Shown piece after piece: positions 24,133 to 30,548 of a DNA stretch of 30,548 nucleotides (the stretch's first letter is position 1; every line of letters starts with the position of its first letter). The DNA comes from Desulfobacterales bacterium (GTDB taxonomy: Bacteria; Desulfobacterota; DSM-4660; Desulfatiglandales; JALVZP01), in assembly GCA_027037575.1 (NCBI GenBank), contig JALVZP010000142.1, positions 1 to 30,548 of the forward strand, given 5' to 3'. The position numbers and the translations under genes were made by a program. Under the pieces are notes generated by a model, which saw only the letters and a program-made list of their open reading frames with translations, was not told the DNA's origin and made no database searches.

Positions 24133-25542
24133 TTATAAAGAAACCTTATAAAGTCTGTAAATCCTGCTTGAGCCTTTCTTCTTCCATTCTTTTAACAAGA
24201 TAAGAAATGGAAGATTTTTAATATCTTTTCTCCATTTTTCATTTTCCCAAAAAACATATTTTATCTGATATTTTCTCAAATAATCAACAATTCGATCCTT
24301 GGAGAGGCTAAAAATAGAAATATTTGTAAGCACATATCCTTTACAAAATATATAAAAAGATTTGAGATTTGCATAAAGATCAATTCTTCTATCATAAGAT
24401 AGCACCAGAGCAGGCCTTCCTTTTTCTATGGATGCTATGTATTCTCCGGCTTTCTTATATATCAAGGCATCCTTCCTCCTTAATTTTAGGTTATATAGAA
24501 AACAGGAAATGATTATAAAGAGGGTTAAGAAAAGAGCAAAATTTCTACTTTTTCCATATTTATCTATTAAATAATGGATGCAAGGTGCTATAAGGAAAAA
24601 GCTTGGAAAGAAGAAGATTGAAAGATATCTTCTGGAATAGCATACAGCTCCAAAAAATATGATCAGAAGAAGGAATGCCTCAAATGAAAGAAGGATAAGA
24701 TATATAAATTCAATCCTTTTTAAATGCCTTTTTAATCCCTTTATTCCTATAAGAAAGATAAGAAAATATGGAATTGAAAATACATAGAGAATTCCCCCTC
24801 CTAAGATATGAGGACTAAGTTCTAATAGCCTTTTTAGGCTAAAATTTTTGAAATAATTTAACAAAGTTAGCCTTGGTGAAAGATAGAGTTTCCATATCTC
24901 AGGTCTTATAAAAAAGGCCAAAGATAAGAGAAAGATAAAGATACTACAGACAAGAAGCCATTTTTTCTTTCCTGTAAGGAAAAGCAAAAAAAATGGAGAA
25001 GAAAGTGCAAATAAAAGGCCTTCTATTCTGATAAATGAAGAAATAAGAAAAGAAAGAAAAGAGAGGATAAAATAGATTTTTTTCTCTTTATTTAACCAAA
25101 GGATTGCAAAAAAGATCCCTGAGCACAGAAAAAACCAGAACATCTGGTCTTTTATTACATCGGTACTCAATCTTGAAAGAAAGGGATTTACAGAAAATAG
25201 GAGTGAAGAAAAGAATGCTGTTTTTTTATCAAACATGAGAAGAAGGGAAAGATACACAGGAATTAAACAGATAACAGAGAAGAATAGAGAAAGTGCTCTT
25301 GCTGCGATAATCCAATCACCAAATATCCTGTAAGATATAGGAATAAGGAAATGATAAAGAGAAAGATAATTTTTACCACAGTTTTTTGCATCTAATATCC
25401 TTCCCTGATAAAGAAGCTTTGCCTGATTAATATACTCAAATGCATCTGAATTAACAACAGGGGTTCTAAAATAGACCCATAATTTAATCACAAGGGATAT
25501 CAGTATTAATAAAGCAAGTGCCCTATATGGATCTTTCTGCAT
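24133..25542 (-). CDS. GT39/ArnT-like membrane glycosyltransferase
   Basis: This is a polytopic inner-membrane protein of 469 residues of the GT-C fold. Such enzymes move sugars from polyprenyl-phosphate donors to proteins or lipids on the outer face of the membrane. The first helix (about 8-25) is followed by an extracytoplasmic loop with VNSDAFEYINQA, where D33 and E36 match the acidic catalytic motif of GT39 enzymes. About ten further hydrophobic segments extend to about 365, and a soluble C-terminal tail of roughly 100 residues follows. The gene is richer in A and T than its neighbours. It is 11 bases downstream of dehydroquinate synthase II and 51 upstream of carA, an odd place for a glycosyltransferase. 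The acceptor and donor are unknown. Confidence 0.75.
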   Translation of the reverse strand: MQKDPYRALALLILISLVIKLWVYFRTPVVNSDAFEYINQAKLLYQGRILDAKNCGKNYLSLYHFLIPISYRIFGDWIIAARALSLFFSVICLIPVYLSLLLMFDKKTAFFSSLLFSVNPFLSRLSTDVIKDQMFWFFLCSGIFFAILWLNKEKKIYFILSFLSFLISSFIRIEGLLFALSSPFFLLFLTGKKKWLLVCSIFIFLLSLAFFIRPEIWKLYLSPRLTLLNYFKNFSLKRLLELSPHILGGGILYVFSIPYFLIFLIGIKGLKRHLKRIEFIYLILLSFEAFLLLIIFFGAVCYSRRYLSIFFFPSFFLIAPCIHYLIDKYGKSRNFALFLTLFIIISCFLYNLKLRRKDALIYKKAGEYIASIEKGRPALVLSYDRRIDLYANLKSFYIFCKGYVLTNISIFSLSKDRIVDYLRKYQIKYVFWENEKWRKDIKNLPFLILLKEWKKKGSSRIYRLYKVSL

Positions 25543-25553
25543 AAAGAAAGGAT

Positions 25554-26549
25554 TTATCTTTCCAGAATTGTCTCTTTTATCTTATGACCAAAGTGCCTTC
25601 CTGCTTCCTCTACATATCCCATAACCTTATCACCCTTTTTCAGTTTTACAACAGATAGGGCCTCCCCCTCCTTTCCTACAAGTCTTATTGTCTCTGCATT
25701 CTGAAGGATTGTGCTTACAGGGCCAAATGGCCCCTTTGCCTCTACAAGAAGAAGTGGCCTTTTTTCTATCTTTACTCTTCCAACTATTACTGGAAATGCC
25801 TCACCTTTCCAATTTACACATATAACGTTATCTCCTGCCTTAAGCTCAGAAAGATACTTTGTCTTTCCACCTGGAACCATTATGTATGCATGGACTGCCC
25901 CTGCATTTACCCTAAATGGTCTTGGCTCTACATATGGATTCTCTATGCTTTCTGAATGGACAAGAAATAGTGCCTGACTGCTATTTCCAACAAGCATCCC
26001 TTCTCCAGGTCCCATATTTGTGCATGTATCTACACAGACCCTATCTCCCATTCCTATTGGAACAACAGACTCTATCTCAAATTCTACTAAAGGGATCTTC
26101 TGCCTTTCCATCCTTACTCCATTTATTATCTCCTTTACCTTTACAGGATCCTCCTCCACTATGACAATTCCATCAACCCCCTTTTCAAGTATTCCGAATG
26201 CTGTCTTTGCCTCATCCAAGTCCTTGACCTCTACAAATATGTTTTTATTTGCCTTCGCAATGAGATTCTCTAATGGAATAATCTTCCAATCCTTTGTCCT
26301 CACAATGACCCTCTTCTTAGAGACCTCCTCAACGATTTTATCCTCGTCTTCAGATGAGGTGATCTCCATAACTACTACATCCTTTTCCCATTTTATATCT
26401 CCATCCTTAGCAACAGTCTTTATTATCCCAAGCTCCTTTACCTCTTTTACCTTATCATCTGGGACAATTACTGCATCAGCCCCTCCTTCAAGGGCTGTTG
26501 TTACAAGCTTTTTATTCCATGGATCTGCCTTAACCCATATCTCTTTCAT
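25554..26549 (-). CDS. 3-dehydroquinate synthase II (archaeal type, MJ1249 family)
   Basis: This enzyme converts 2-amino-3,7-dideoxy-D-threo-hept-6-ulosonate (ADTH) to 3-dehydroquinate by NAD-dependent oxidative deamination and cyclisation. It replaces the usual AroB. It has 331 residues. The N terminus MKEIWVKADPWNKKLVTTALEGGAD is characteristic, as are GDRVCVDTCTNMGPGEGMLVGNSS, the PRPFRVNAGAVHAY segment, the GGKTKYLSELKAGD segment and the C-terminal EEAGRHFGHKIKE. There is no resemblance to the AroB/glycerol-dehydrogenase fold. It overlaps tyrA by 20 bases. The ADTH synthase that makes its substrate lies two genes upstream in the same operon, which strongly supports the call. Confidence 0.93.
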   Translation of the reverse strand: MKEIWVKADPWNKKLVTTALEGGADAVIVPDDKVKEVKELGIIKTVAKDGDIKWEKDVVVMEITSSEDEDKIVEEVSKKRVIVRTKDWKIIPLENLIAKANKNIFVEVKDLDEAKTAFGILEKGVDGIVIVEEDPVKVKEIINGVRMERQKIPLVEFEIESVVPIGMGDRVCVDTCTNMGPGEGMLVGNSSQALFLVHSESIENPYVEPRPFRVNAGAVHAYIMVPGGKTKYLSELKAGDNVICVNWKGEAFPVIVGRVKIEKRPLLLVEAKGPFGPVSTILQNAETIRLVGKEGEALSVVKLKKGDKVMGYVEEAGRHFGHKIKETILER

Positions 26550-27348
26550 TTTGGTCCCCCTTTATAAGTTGTCTTATAGATAAAAATATCTTATTAAATC
26601 TTTCTTTATCCTTTTTGGAGATAATATCAAAAAAATCTCTTGCATCCTTCATATAGGAGTCTATGCACTTAATAGACCAAGTATTTTCCATAAGAAGGGA
26701 AGCAAAAAGCTCAGGATCCTGATGAAACATTTTTTTTATCCTTTTAAGCTTTCTCATAAATGTCTGGGTAGATGCATTCTCTATTTTTTCCCATCCTATA
26801 CCAGACTCCTTTATTCTCATAGCAAGGCAGATGGTTTCAAAGTGGTTTATTCCCTGGATAATTCCCATTATTTTGTCATGCTCTTCAGGCGTAAGAAAGA
26901 CCAATTCAAGTCCTTCTCCCTTAAGCAAGCCTATTATCCAATTATTCCATCTTTCTCCTCTTCCACTACAGATTGCAACCTTTTTTGATTCCCTATCTTC
27001 TATATCTATGCCAAATAAAGGATGAAGACCAATCACTTCTGCCTTTGAATATTTTAGCATTGCATCAATTGGCCTTTTTTTTATGGATGTAAGATCCATA
27101 AAAAGCGCATCTTCAGATATAAGTGGTCCAACCTTTTTTATCACATCCTCTGTAACTGATATAGGAACAGATATAACAACAACATCACACATCTCTGCAG
27201 CATCTTCCATACTCATTTCTGTCTTTCTTCCTACTTTAAGAACCCTATATCCCCTTTTTTCACATATATCAGCAAACCAGGATCCCATCCTTCCTGTCCC
27301 ACCAATAATCCCTATCAATGGATCTTTAAATTTTTCCTCTATTCCCAC
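26530..27348 (-). CDS. tyrA: Prephenate dehydrogenase
   Basis: TyrA oxidatively decarboxylates prephenate to 4-hydroxyphenylpyruvate on the way to tyrosine. It has 272 residues, the short form without chorismate mutase or ACT domain. The Rossmann motif is IIGGTGRMGSW (14-24); the substrate-side His is H109 in GLHPLFG; the helical dimerisation region carries QGINHFETICLAMR. Start GTG at 27348 overlaps the pheA stop by ten bases and has no good ribosome-binding site, so translation probably depends on coupling to pheA. Lack of a regulatory domain suggests tyrosine feedback acts elsewhere or through the catalytic domain. Arogenate rather than prephenate as substrate cannot be excluded from sequence. 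Confidence 0.88.
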   Translation of the reverse strand: MGIEEKFKDPLIGIIGGTGRMGSWFADICEKRGYRVLKVGRKTEMSMEDAAEMCDVVVISVPISVTEDVIKKVGPLISEDALFMDLTSIKKRPIDAMLKYSKAEVIGLHPLFGIDIEDRESKKVAICSGRGERWNNWIIGLLKGEGLELVFLTPEEHDKIMGIIQGINHFETICLAMRIKESGIGWEKIENASTQTFMRKLKRIKKMFHQDPELFASLLMENTWSIKCIDSYMKDARDFFDIISKKDKERFNKIFLSIRQLIKGDQNERDMG

Positions 27349-28442
27349 GGCTTATCTGCGGCAGGATATGAACCAAGCCTTTTTAAAAGCACACAAGATT
27401 CTTCCATCTCAAGAAGTGCCTCATTTACCTTGGGATCCCTTTCATGTCCTTCCATATCTACATAGAATAGATATTCCCATTTCCTGGTCTTCATAGGCCT
27501 TGACTCAATCCTTGTCATATTAATCCTTTTCTTTGCAAGTGCCTCTAATGCCCTAAATAGTGCACCAGGTTTATCTCTTAAGAAAAAGAGAATAGAAGTC
27601 TTATCTCTTTTTGTTGGTTCCTGAACAGGATTTTTTCCTATTAACAAGAATCTTGTAATATTATTTGGTGTGTCCTCTATTCCTTCCATCAATATATTAA
27701 GCCCGTATATCTCTGAAAGGAGCTTGTTTCCTATTACAGCTACTCCATCTTCTTCTGCAGCAATTCTTGCACCAGCAGCAGTGCTCTGTGTCTCATATAT
27801 CTCCACATTTCCCATATTCGCCTTTATCCAGGCTTTACATTGAGCAATTGCCATGGGATGAGAATATATCTTTTTTATCTTTTTTATGTCTTTTTCCTTT
27901 GACATAAGGCTATGTCTTATCCTTAAAAGGAATTCTCCATTTATCTTTAAATCATACTTATAAAGCATATCCAGGGTGGTATTTACAGAACCTTCATATG
28001 AATTCTCAATAGGAACTATCCCTTGTTGGCAGGTTCCTTTTTCAACGCTCAGAAATACTTCTTCTATAGTATCTAATGGGTAGAAGAGGGCAGATCTTCC
28101 AAACATATATAGGGCCGCCTGATGTGAAAAAGTCCCTTCTGGACCGAGAAATCCTACCCTTACGGGGAGCTGGACAGATCTGGATGCAGAGATTATTTCA
28201 TTAAATATTGCCCTTAATGTCTCATAAGGAATTTTATTCTTTGCCTTTTTAACAAGTCTTTCAAATATCTTTCTTTCTCTTGCTGGATCAAATACATCAA
28301 GTCCAAGCCTTTTTTTTATATCACCTATCTTTTCTGCAAGATTCTGCCTTTTTATTAAAAGATCAAGTATCTGATCATCTATTTTATCTATTTTTTTTCT
28401 ATATTCTTCTAATAGACTCCAATCACTCTCACTTCCTTTCAC
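27339..28442 (-). CDS. pheA: Bifunctional chorismate mutase/prephenate dehydratase
   Basis: PheA converts chorismate to prephenate and then to phenylpyruvate. It has 367 residues in three domains. An AroQ chorismate mutase (about 8-90) carries the helix pattern YRKKIDKIDDQILDLLIKR. The prephenate dehydratase domain (about 95-275) has FLGPEGTFSHQAA, PIENSYEGSVN, ETQSTAAGA and the catalytic TRF within NNITRFLLIG. A C-terminal ACT domain has DKPGALFRALEALA and the phenylalanine-binding ESRP, so feedback inhibition by phenylalanine is expected. Start GTG at 28442 is preceded by AAGGAG, which lies over the ADTH synthase stop. PheA also provides the prephenate used by the coupled tyrA. Confidence 0.96.
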   Translation of the reverse strand: MKGSESDWSLLEEYRKKIDKIDDQILDLLIKRQNLAEKIGDIKKRLGLDVFDPARERKIFERLVKKAKNKIPYETLRAIFNEIISASRSVQLPVRVGFLGPEGTFSHQAALYMFGRSALFYPLDTIEEVFLSVEKGTCQQGIVPIENSYEGSVNTTLDMLYKYDLKINGEFLLRIRHSLMSKEKDIKKIKKIYSHPMAIAQCKAWIKANMGNVEIYETQSTAAGARIAAEEDGVAVIGNKLLSEIYGLNILMEGIEDTPNNITRFLLIGKNPVQEPTKRDKTSILFFLRDKPGALFRALEALAKKRINMTRIESRPMKTRKWEYLFYVDMEGHERDPKVNEALLEMEESCVLLKRLGSYPAADKPWE

Positions 28443-28445
28443 CTC

Positions 28446-29243
28446 TTACTCCTTACTCAGAAATTCCATTGCCTCTTCTACACTTGTGCCTTTATGAACT
28501 ATCATACAGAGAGCCTGAACCATCCTCTTTGGATTTTTGTGCTGAAATACATTTCTTCCAATTGAGATACCTGACGCTCCTGCTTCCATAGCTCCTTTCA
28601 CCATCTCAAGAACGGCCCTGTCGGAATCCATCTTTGGTCCTCCAGCAATAACTACAGGAACATGGCATCCCTCTACAACCTCCCTGAAGGATTCTAGATT
28701 TCCTGTATAAGACACCTTCACAACATCTGCACCAAGTTCAGCACCAACCCTTGCAGCATGCTTTACCATATCCACTGCATACTCATCCTTTATCTTCCTT
28801 CCCCTCGGATACATCATTGCAAGAAGTGGCATCCCCCATTCATTTGTAATCTTTGAAATCATTCCAAGATCTTTCAACATCTCTCTCTCATTGTCATCTC
28901 CTATGTTGATATGAATAGAAACTCCATCTGCACCAAGCCTTATTGCTTCTTCAACTGTGCAGACAAGGGTCTTTGAATTCGGTGAAGGTGAAAGGCTTGT
29001 GCTTGCAGAAAGATGTATTATAAGCCCAAGATCTGGCCCACTTCCCCTATGCCCTTTTACTACCATTCCCTTATGAAGCACCACTGCATTTGCTCCTCCT
29101 TCTGCTACTTGAGCTACTGCCTTTTTCATATCTGTTATTCCATATATCGGCCCCATACTTACTCCATGATCCATTGGAACAATAACAGTCTTTTTTGTCT
29201 CCCTATTAAATATCCTCTCAAGCCTTATCTCTTTACCAATCAT
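28446..29243 (-). CDS. 2-amino-3,7-dideoxy-D-threo-hept-6-ulosonate (ADTH) synthase
   Basis: This class I aldolase (DhnA/FbaB fold) joins L-aspartate semialdehyde to 6-deoxy-5-ketofructose 1-phosphate, starting the DAHP-independent aromatic pathway known from methanogens (MJ0400). It has 265 residues. Active-site positions line up with that enzyme: D25 in VPMDHGVSMGP, Y145 in MMYPRG and the Schiff-base lysine K176 in DVVKVSYTG. The phosphate-binding end is VVIAGGPK and ASGISIGRNVFQ. By sequence alone an ordinary fructose-bisphosphate aldolase of the DhnA type is the main alternative. The operon position beside aroC, pheA and dehydroquinate synthase II makes ADTH synthase much more likely. GGAGG precedes the ATG. 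Confidence 0.9.
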   Translation of the reverse strand: MIGKEIRLERIFNRETKKTVIVPMDHGVSMGPIYGITDMKKAVAQVAEGGANAVVLHKGMVVKGHRGSGPDLGLIIHLSASTSLSPSPNSKTLVCTVEEAIRLGADGVSIHINIGDDNEREMLKDLGMISKITNEWGMPLLAMMYPRGRKIKDEYAVDMVKHAARVGAELGADVVKVSYTGNLESFREVVEGCHVPVVIAGGPKMDSDRAVLEMVKGAMEAGASGISIGRNVFQHKNPKRMVQALCMIVHKGTSVEEAMEFLSKE

Positions 29244-29245
29244 CT

Positions 29246-30301
29246 CTATCCTCCATAAATCTTTTGTCTTAAATAATGGTCTGCTATAGTAATCTTTACC
29301 ATTGCCTCAAGGACAGGTATTATCCTTGGAATAGCAGATACATCATACCTTCCCTTGAGTCTAATCTTTACAGGATTTCCATCCTTATCAATGGTATCCT
29401 GCTCCTTTGCTATAGATGGTATAGGCTTTACTGCTACCCTTAATACTATATCTTCCCCATTCGATATACCACCAAGTATACCACCTGCATTATTGGAAGA
29501 AAACCCGGAAGCTGTAATAGGATCATTATTTTCTGATCCCCTCATCCTTGCTGCTCTAAATCCTGCACCAATCTCAACTCCCTTTACAGCACCAACACTC
29601 ATGACTGCCTTTGCGAGATCTGCATCTAATTTATCAAATACTGGCTCTCCAAGCCCAGGAGGACAGTTTTTTACTACAATCTCTACAATCCCACCAATTG
29701 AATCTCCCTCTTTTCTTATCCTTTCTACAAGCTCTTCCATCTTTTTTGATGCATTTAGATCTGGACATAAAAAAGGACTTTCTTCTATTTTGCTCACATC
29801 TATGTTTTCTGCCCTTATTCCACCAAATTCAATAGTATAGCCAACTACCTTTATCCCTAAGGGAGCTATTACCTTTTCTGCAACAACTCCAGCGGCAACC
29901 CTTGCAGCAGTCTCTCTTGCAGATGCCCTTCCTCCACCTCTATAGTCTCTATGTCCATACTTTTTAAAGTATGTATAGTCTGCATGTCCTGGCCTGAATA
30001 TATCCTTTATCTTTTCATAGGGGCTGCTATCCACATCCCTGTTTCTTATTATAAGTGTTATAGGAGTTCCTGTGGTAAGTCCTTGAAATACACCAGATAC
30101 TATTTCTACCCTATCTGGTTCCCTTCTTGTAGTATCAGAAGGAGAAGAGCCAGGCCTTCTTCTTTTCATTGCAGATTCAAAGTCCTTTTCTGAAAGGGGA
30201 ATCTTAGATGGACACCCATCGATGACAACACCAATTCCCCATCCATGGGATTCTCCAAATGTGGTAATTCTAAATAATTGACCAAAGGAGTTACCTGGCA
30301 T
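29246..30301 (-). CDS. aroC: Chorismate synthase
   Basis: AroC converts 5-enolpyruvylshikimate-3-phosphate to chorismate and needs reduced FMN. It has 351 residues. The N terminus NSFGQLFRITTFGESHGWGIG is diagnostic. RRRPG and the FRPGHADYTY segment follow, then RGGGRASARETAARVAAG and, in the C-terminal part, GFSSNNAGGILGGISNG. No separate flavin reductase domain is present, so this is the monofunctional form. It overlaps the upstream shikimate kinase by 11 bases and is followed two bases later by ADTH synthase, so this enzyme is made together with the first pathway step. No aroA, aroD or aroE is seen; they may lie beyond the window edge. Confidence 0.97.
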   Translation of the reverse strand: MPGNSFGQLFRITTFGESHGWGIGVVIDGCPSKIPLSEKDFESAMKRRRPGSSPSDTTRREPDRVEIVSGVFQGLTTGTPITLIIRNRDVDSSPYEKIKDIFRPGHADYTYFKKYGHRDYRGGGRASARETAARVAAGVVAEKVIAPLGIKVVGYTIEFGGIRAENIDVSKIEESPFLCPDLNASKKMEELVERIRKEGDSIGGIVEIVVKNCPPGLGEPVFDKLDADLAKAVMSVGAVKGVEIGAGFRAARMRGSENNDPITASGFSSNNAGGILGGISNGEDIVLRVAVKPIPSIAKEQDTIDKDGNPVKIRLKGRYDVSAIPRIIPVLEAMVKITIADHYLRQKIYGG

Positions 30302-30548
30302 ATCTTTCCCTAAGCCTCTTTAATATTATCTCAGAAACCTCATCTATGGAAAGGGTATCAGTATCAATGGAAAAGTCAGCACTCTTCTCATATATTGGAT
30401 TCCTTTCCCTTAGGACATCCTCTATCTCACTTAAAGGATCTCTTCCTTTGAGGCCTGGCCTTATATTAGTCTTGTCCTCAAGCATCCTCTTTTTTATAGT
30501 TTCAGGTCTTGCTTTAAGCCAGACAACCCATCCCTTCTTCGTCAACTC
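30291..30548 (-). CDS. aroK: Shikimate kinase, C-terminal part (cut by window edge)
   Basis: About 85 residues are visible, and the frame is still open at the window edge. The N-terminal P-loop part is missing. What remains fits the second half of shikimate kinase: a strand VVWLKARPET, the lid region with IRPGLKGRDPLSEI, the helix LRERNPIYEKSADF and the terminal DTDTLSIDEVSEIILKRL. Shikimate kinase phosphorylates shikimate before the AroA step. The context, directly upstream of aroC in an aromatic operon, supports AroK over gluconate kinase or another P-loop kinase of similar shape. An apparent start near the edge is only an internal TTG. Confidence 0.82.
   Translation of the reverse strand, partial: ELTKKGWVVWLKARPETIKKRMLEDKTNIRPGLKGRDPLSEIEDVLRERNPIYEKSADFSIDTDTLSIDEVSEIILKRLRERYAR

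Noticed and set aside
26020..26583. 187-residue open frame on the plus strand
   Set aside because: It is antisense to dehydroquinate synthase II, whose motifs are clear; the translation is Ser/Thr/Phe-rich with no family features.
1..30548. Mobile elements, CRISPR arrays, phage or defence systems
   Set aside because: No transposase, integrase, spaced direct repeats or defence-type proteins are visible. Nearly all sequence is accounted for by recognisable housekeeping or metabolic genes.

Overview
The window reads as a compact piece of chromosome from a Gram-negative, probably anaerobic bacterium. Outer-membrane biogenesis is shown by a Kdo transferase and a LolA-like carrier. SelB indicates selenocysteine use. 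Oxygen-sensitive iron-sulfur enzymes (ThiC family, a [4Fe-4S]-type PurF) fit anaerobic life. The DNA is moderately A+T-rich, with heavy use of AGA/AGG and ATA codons, a pattern common in thermophiles and in several uncultured lineages. I cannot place it more precisely. I see no tRNA, rRNA, insertion sequence, CRISPR array or prophage, and no gene-free stretch longer than about 125 bases.

Layout. (1) Bases 1-6286, plus strand: a DUF89 damage-control phosphatase, a secreted staphylococcal-nuclease-like protein, an adenine-deaminase family enzyme with an altered active site, serS and glmS, tightly packed. (2) Bases 6287-9745, minus strand: an M24 metallopeptidase, an unrecognised four-helix membrane protein and selB form one short operon that meets glmS stop-to-stop with no gap. 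(3) Bases 9746-9868: a divergent promoter region with a symmetric -10 element. (4) Bases 9869-18323, plus strand: RNase J, LolA-like protein, Kdo transferase (waaA), nicotinamidase (pncA), ADP-ribose-type Nudix hydrolase, GHMP sugar kinase, Mrp iron-sulfur carrier, thiC and a secreted PEBP protein. (5) Bases 18295-30548, minus strand: a biosynthetic operon read aroK (partial), aroC, ADTH synthase, pheA, tyrA, 3-dehydroquinate synthase II, a GT39-like membrane glycosyltransferase, carA, carB, purF.

How the genes work together. The minus-strand operon makes aromatic amino acids by the archaeal-type entry. ADTH synthase and dehydroquinate synthase II replace the DAHP synthase/AroB pair, and AroK, AroC, PheA and TyrA follow. 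The operon then runs on into carbamoyl phosphate (CarAB, for arginine and pyrimidines) and the first step of purine synthesis (PurF). The plus-strand operon mixes RNA turnover, envelope building, NAD/ADP-ribose recycling, cofactor synthesis and Fe-S delivery.

Most worth a second look: the archaeal-type aromatic entry inside a bacterial operon; the adenine-deaminase relative that keeps the metal ligands but has lost family signature motifs; the unknown membrane protein between a peptidase and SelB; a UGA followed at once by a hairpin, in frame between the GHMP kinase and Mrp, in a genome that encodes SelB; a hairpin covering the thiC ribosome-binding site; and three long gene overlaps that look like lost stop codons.
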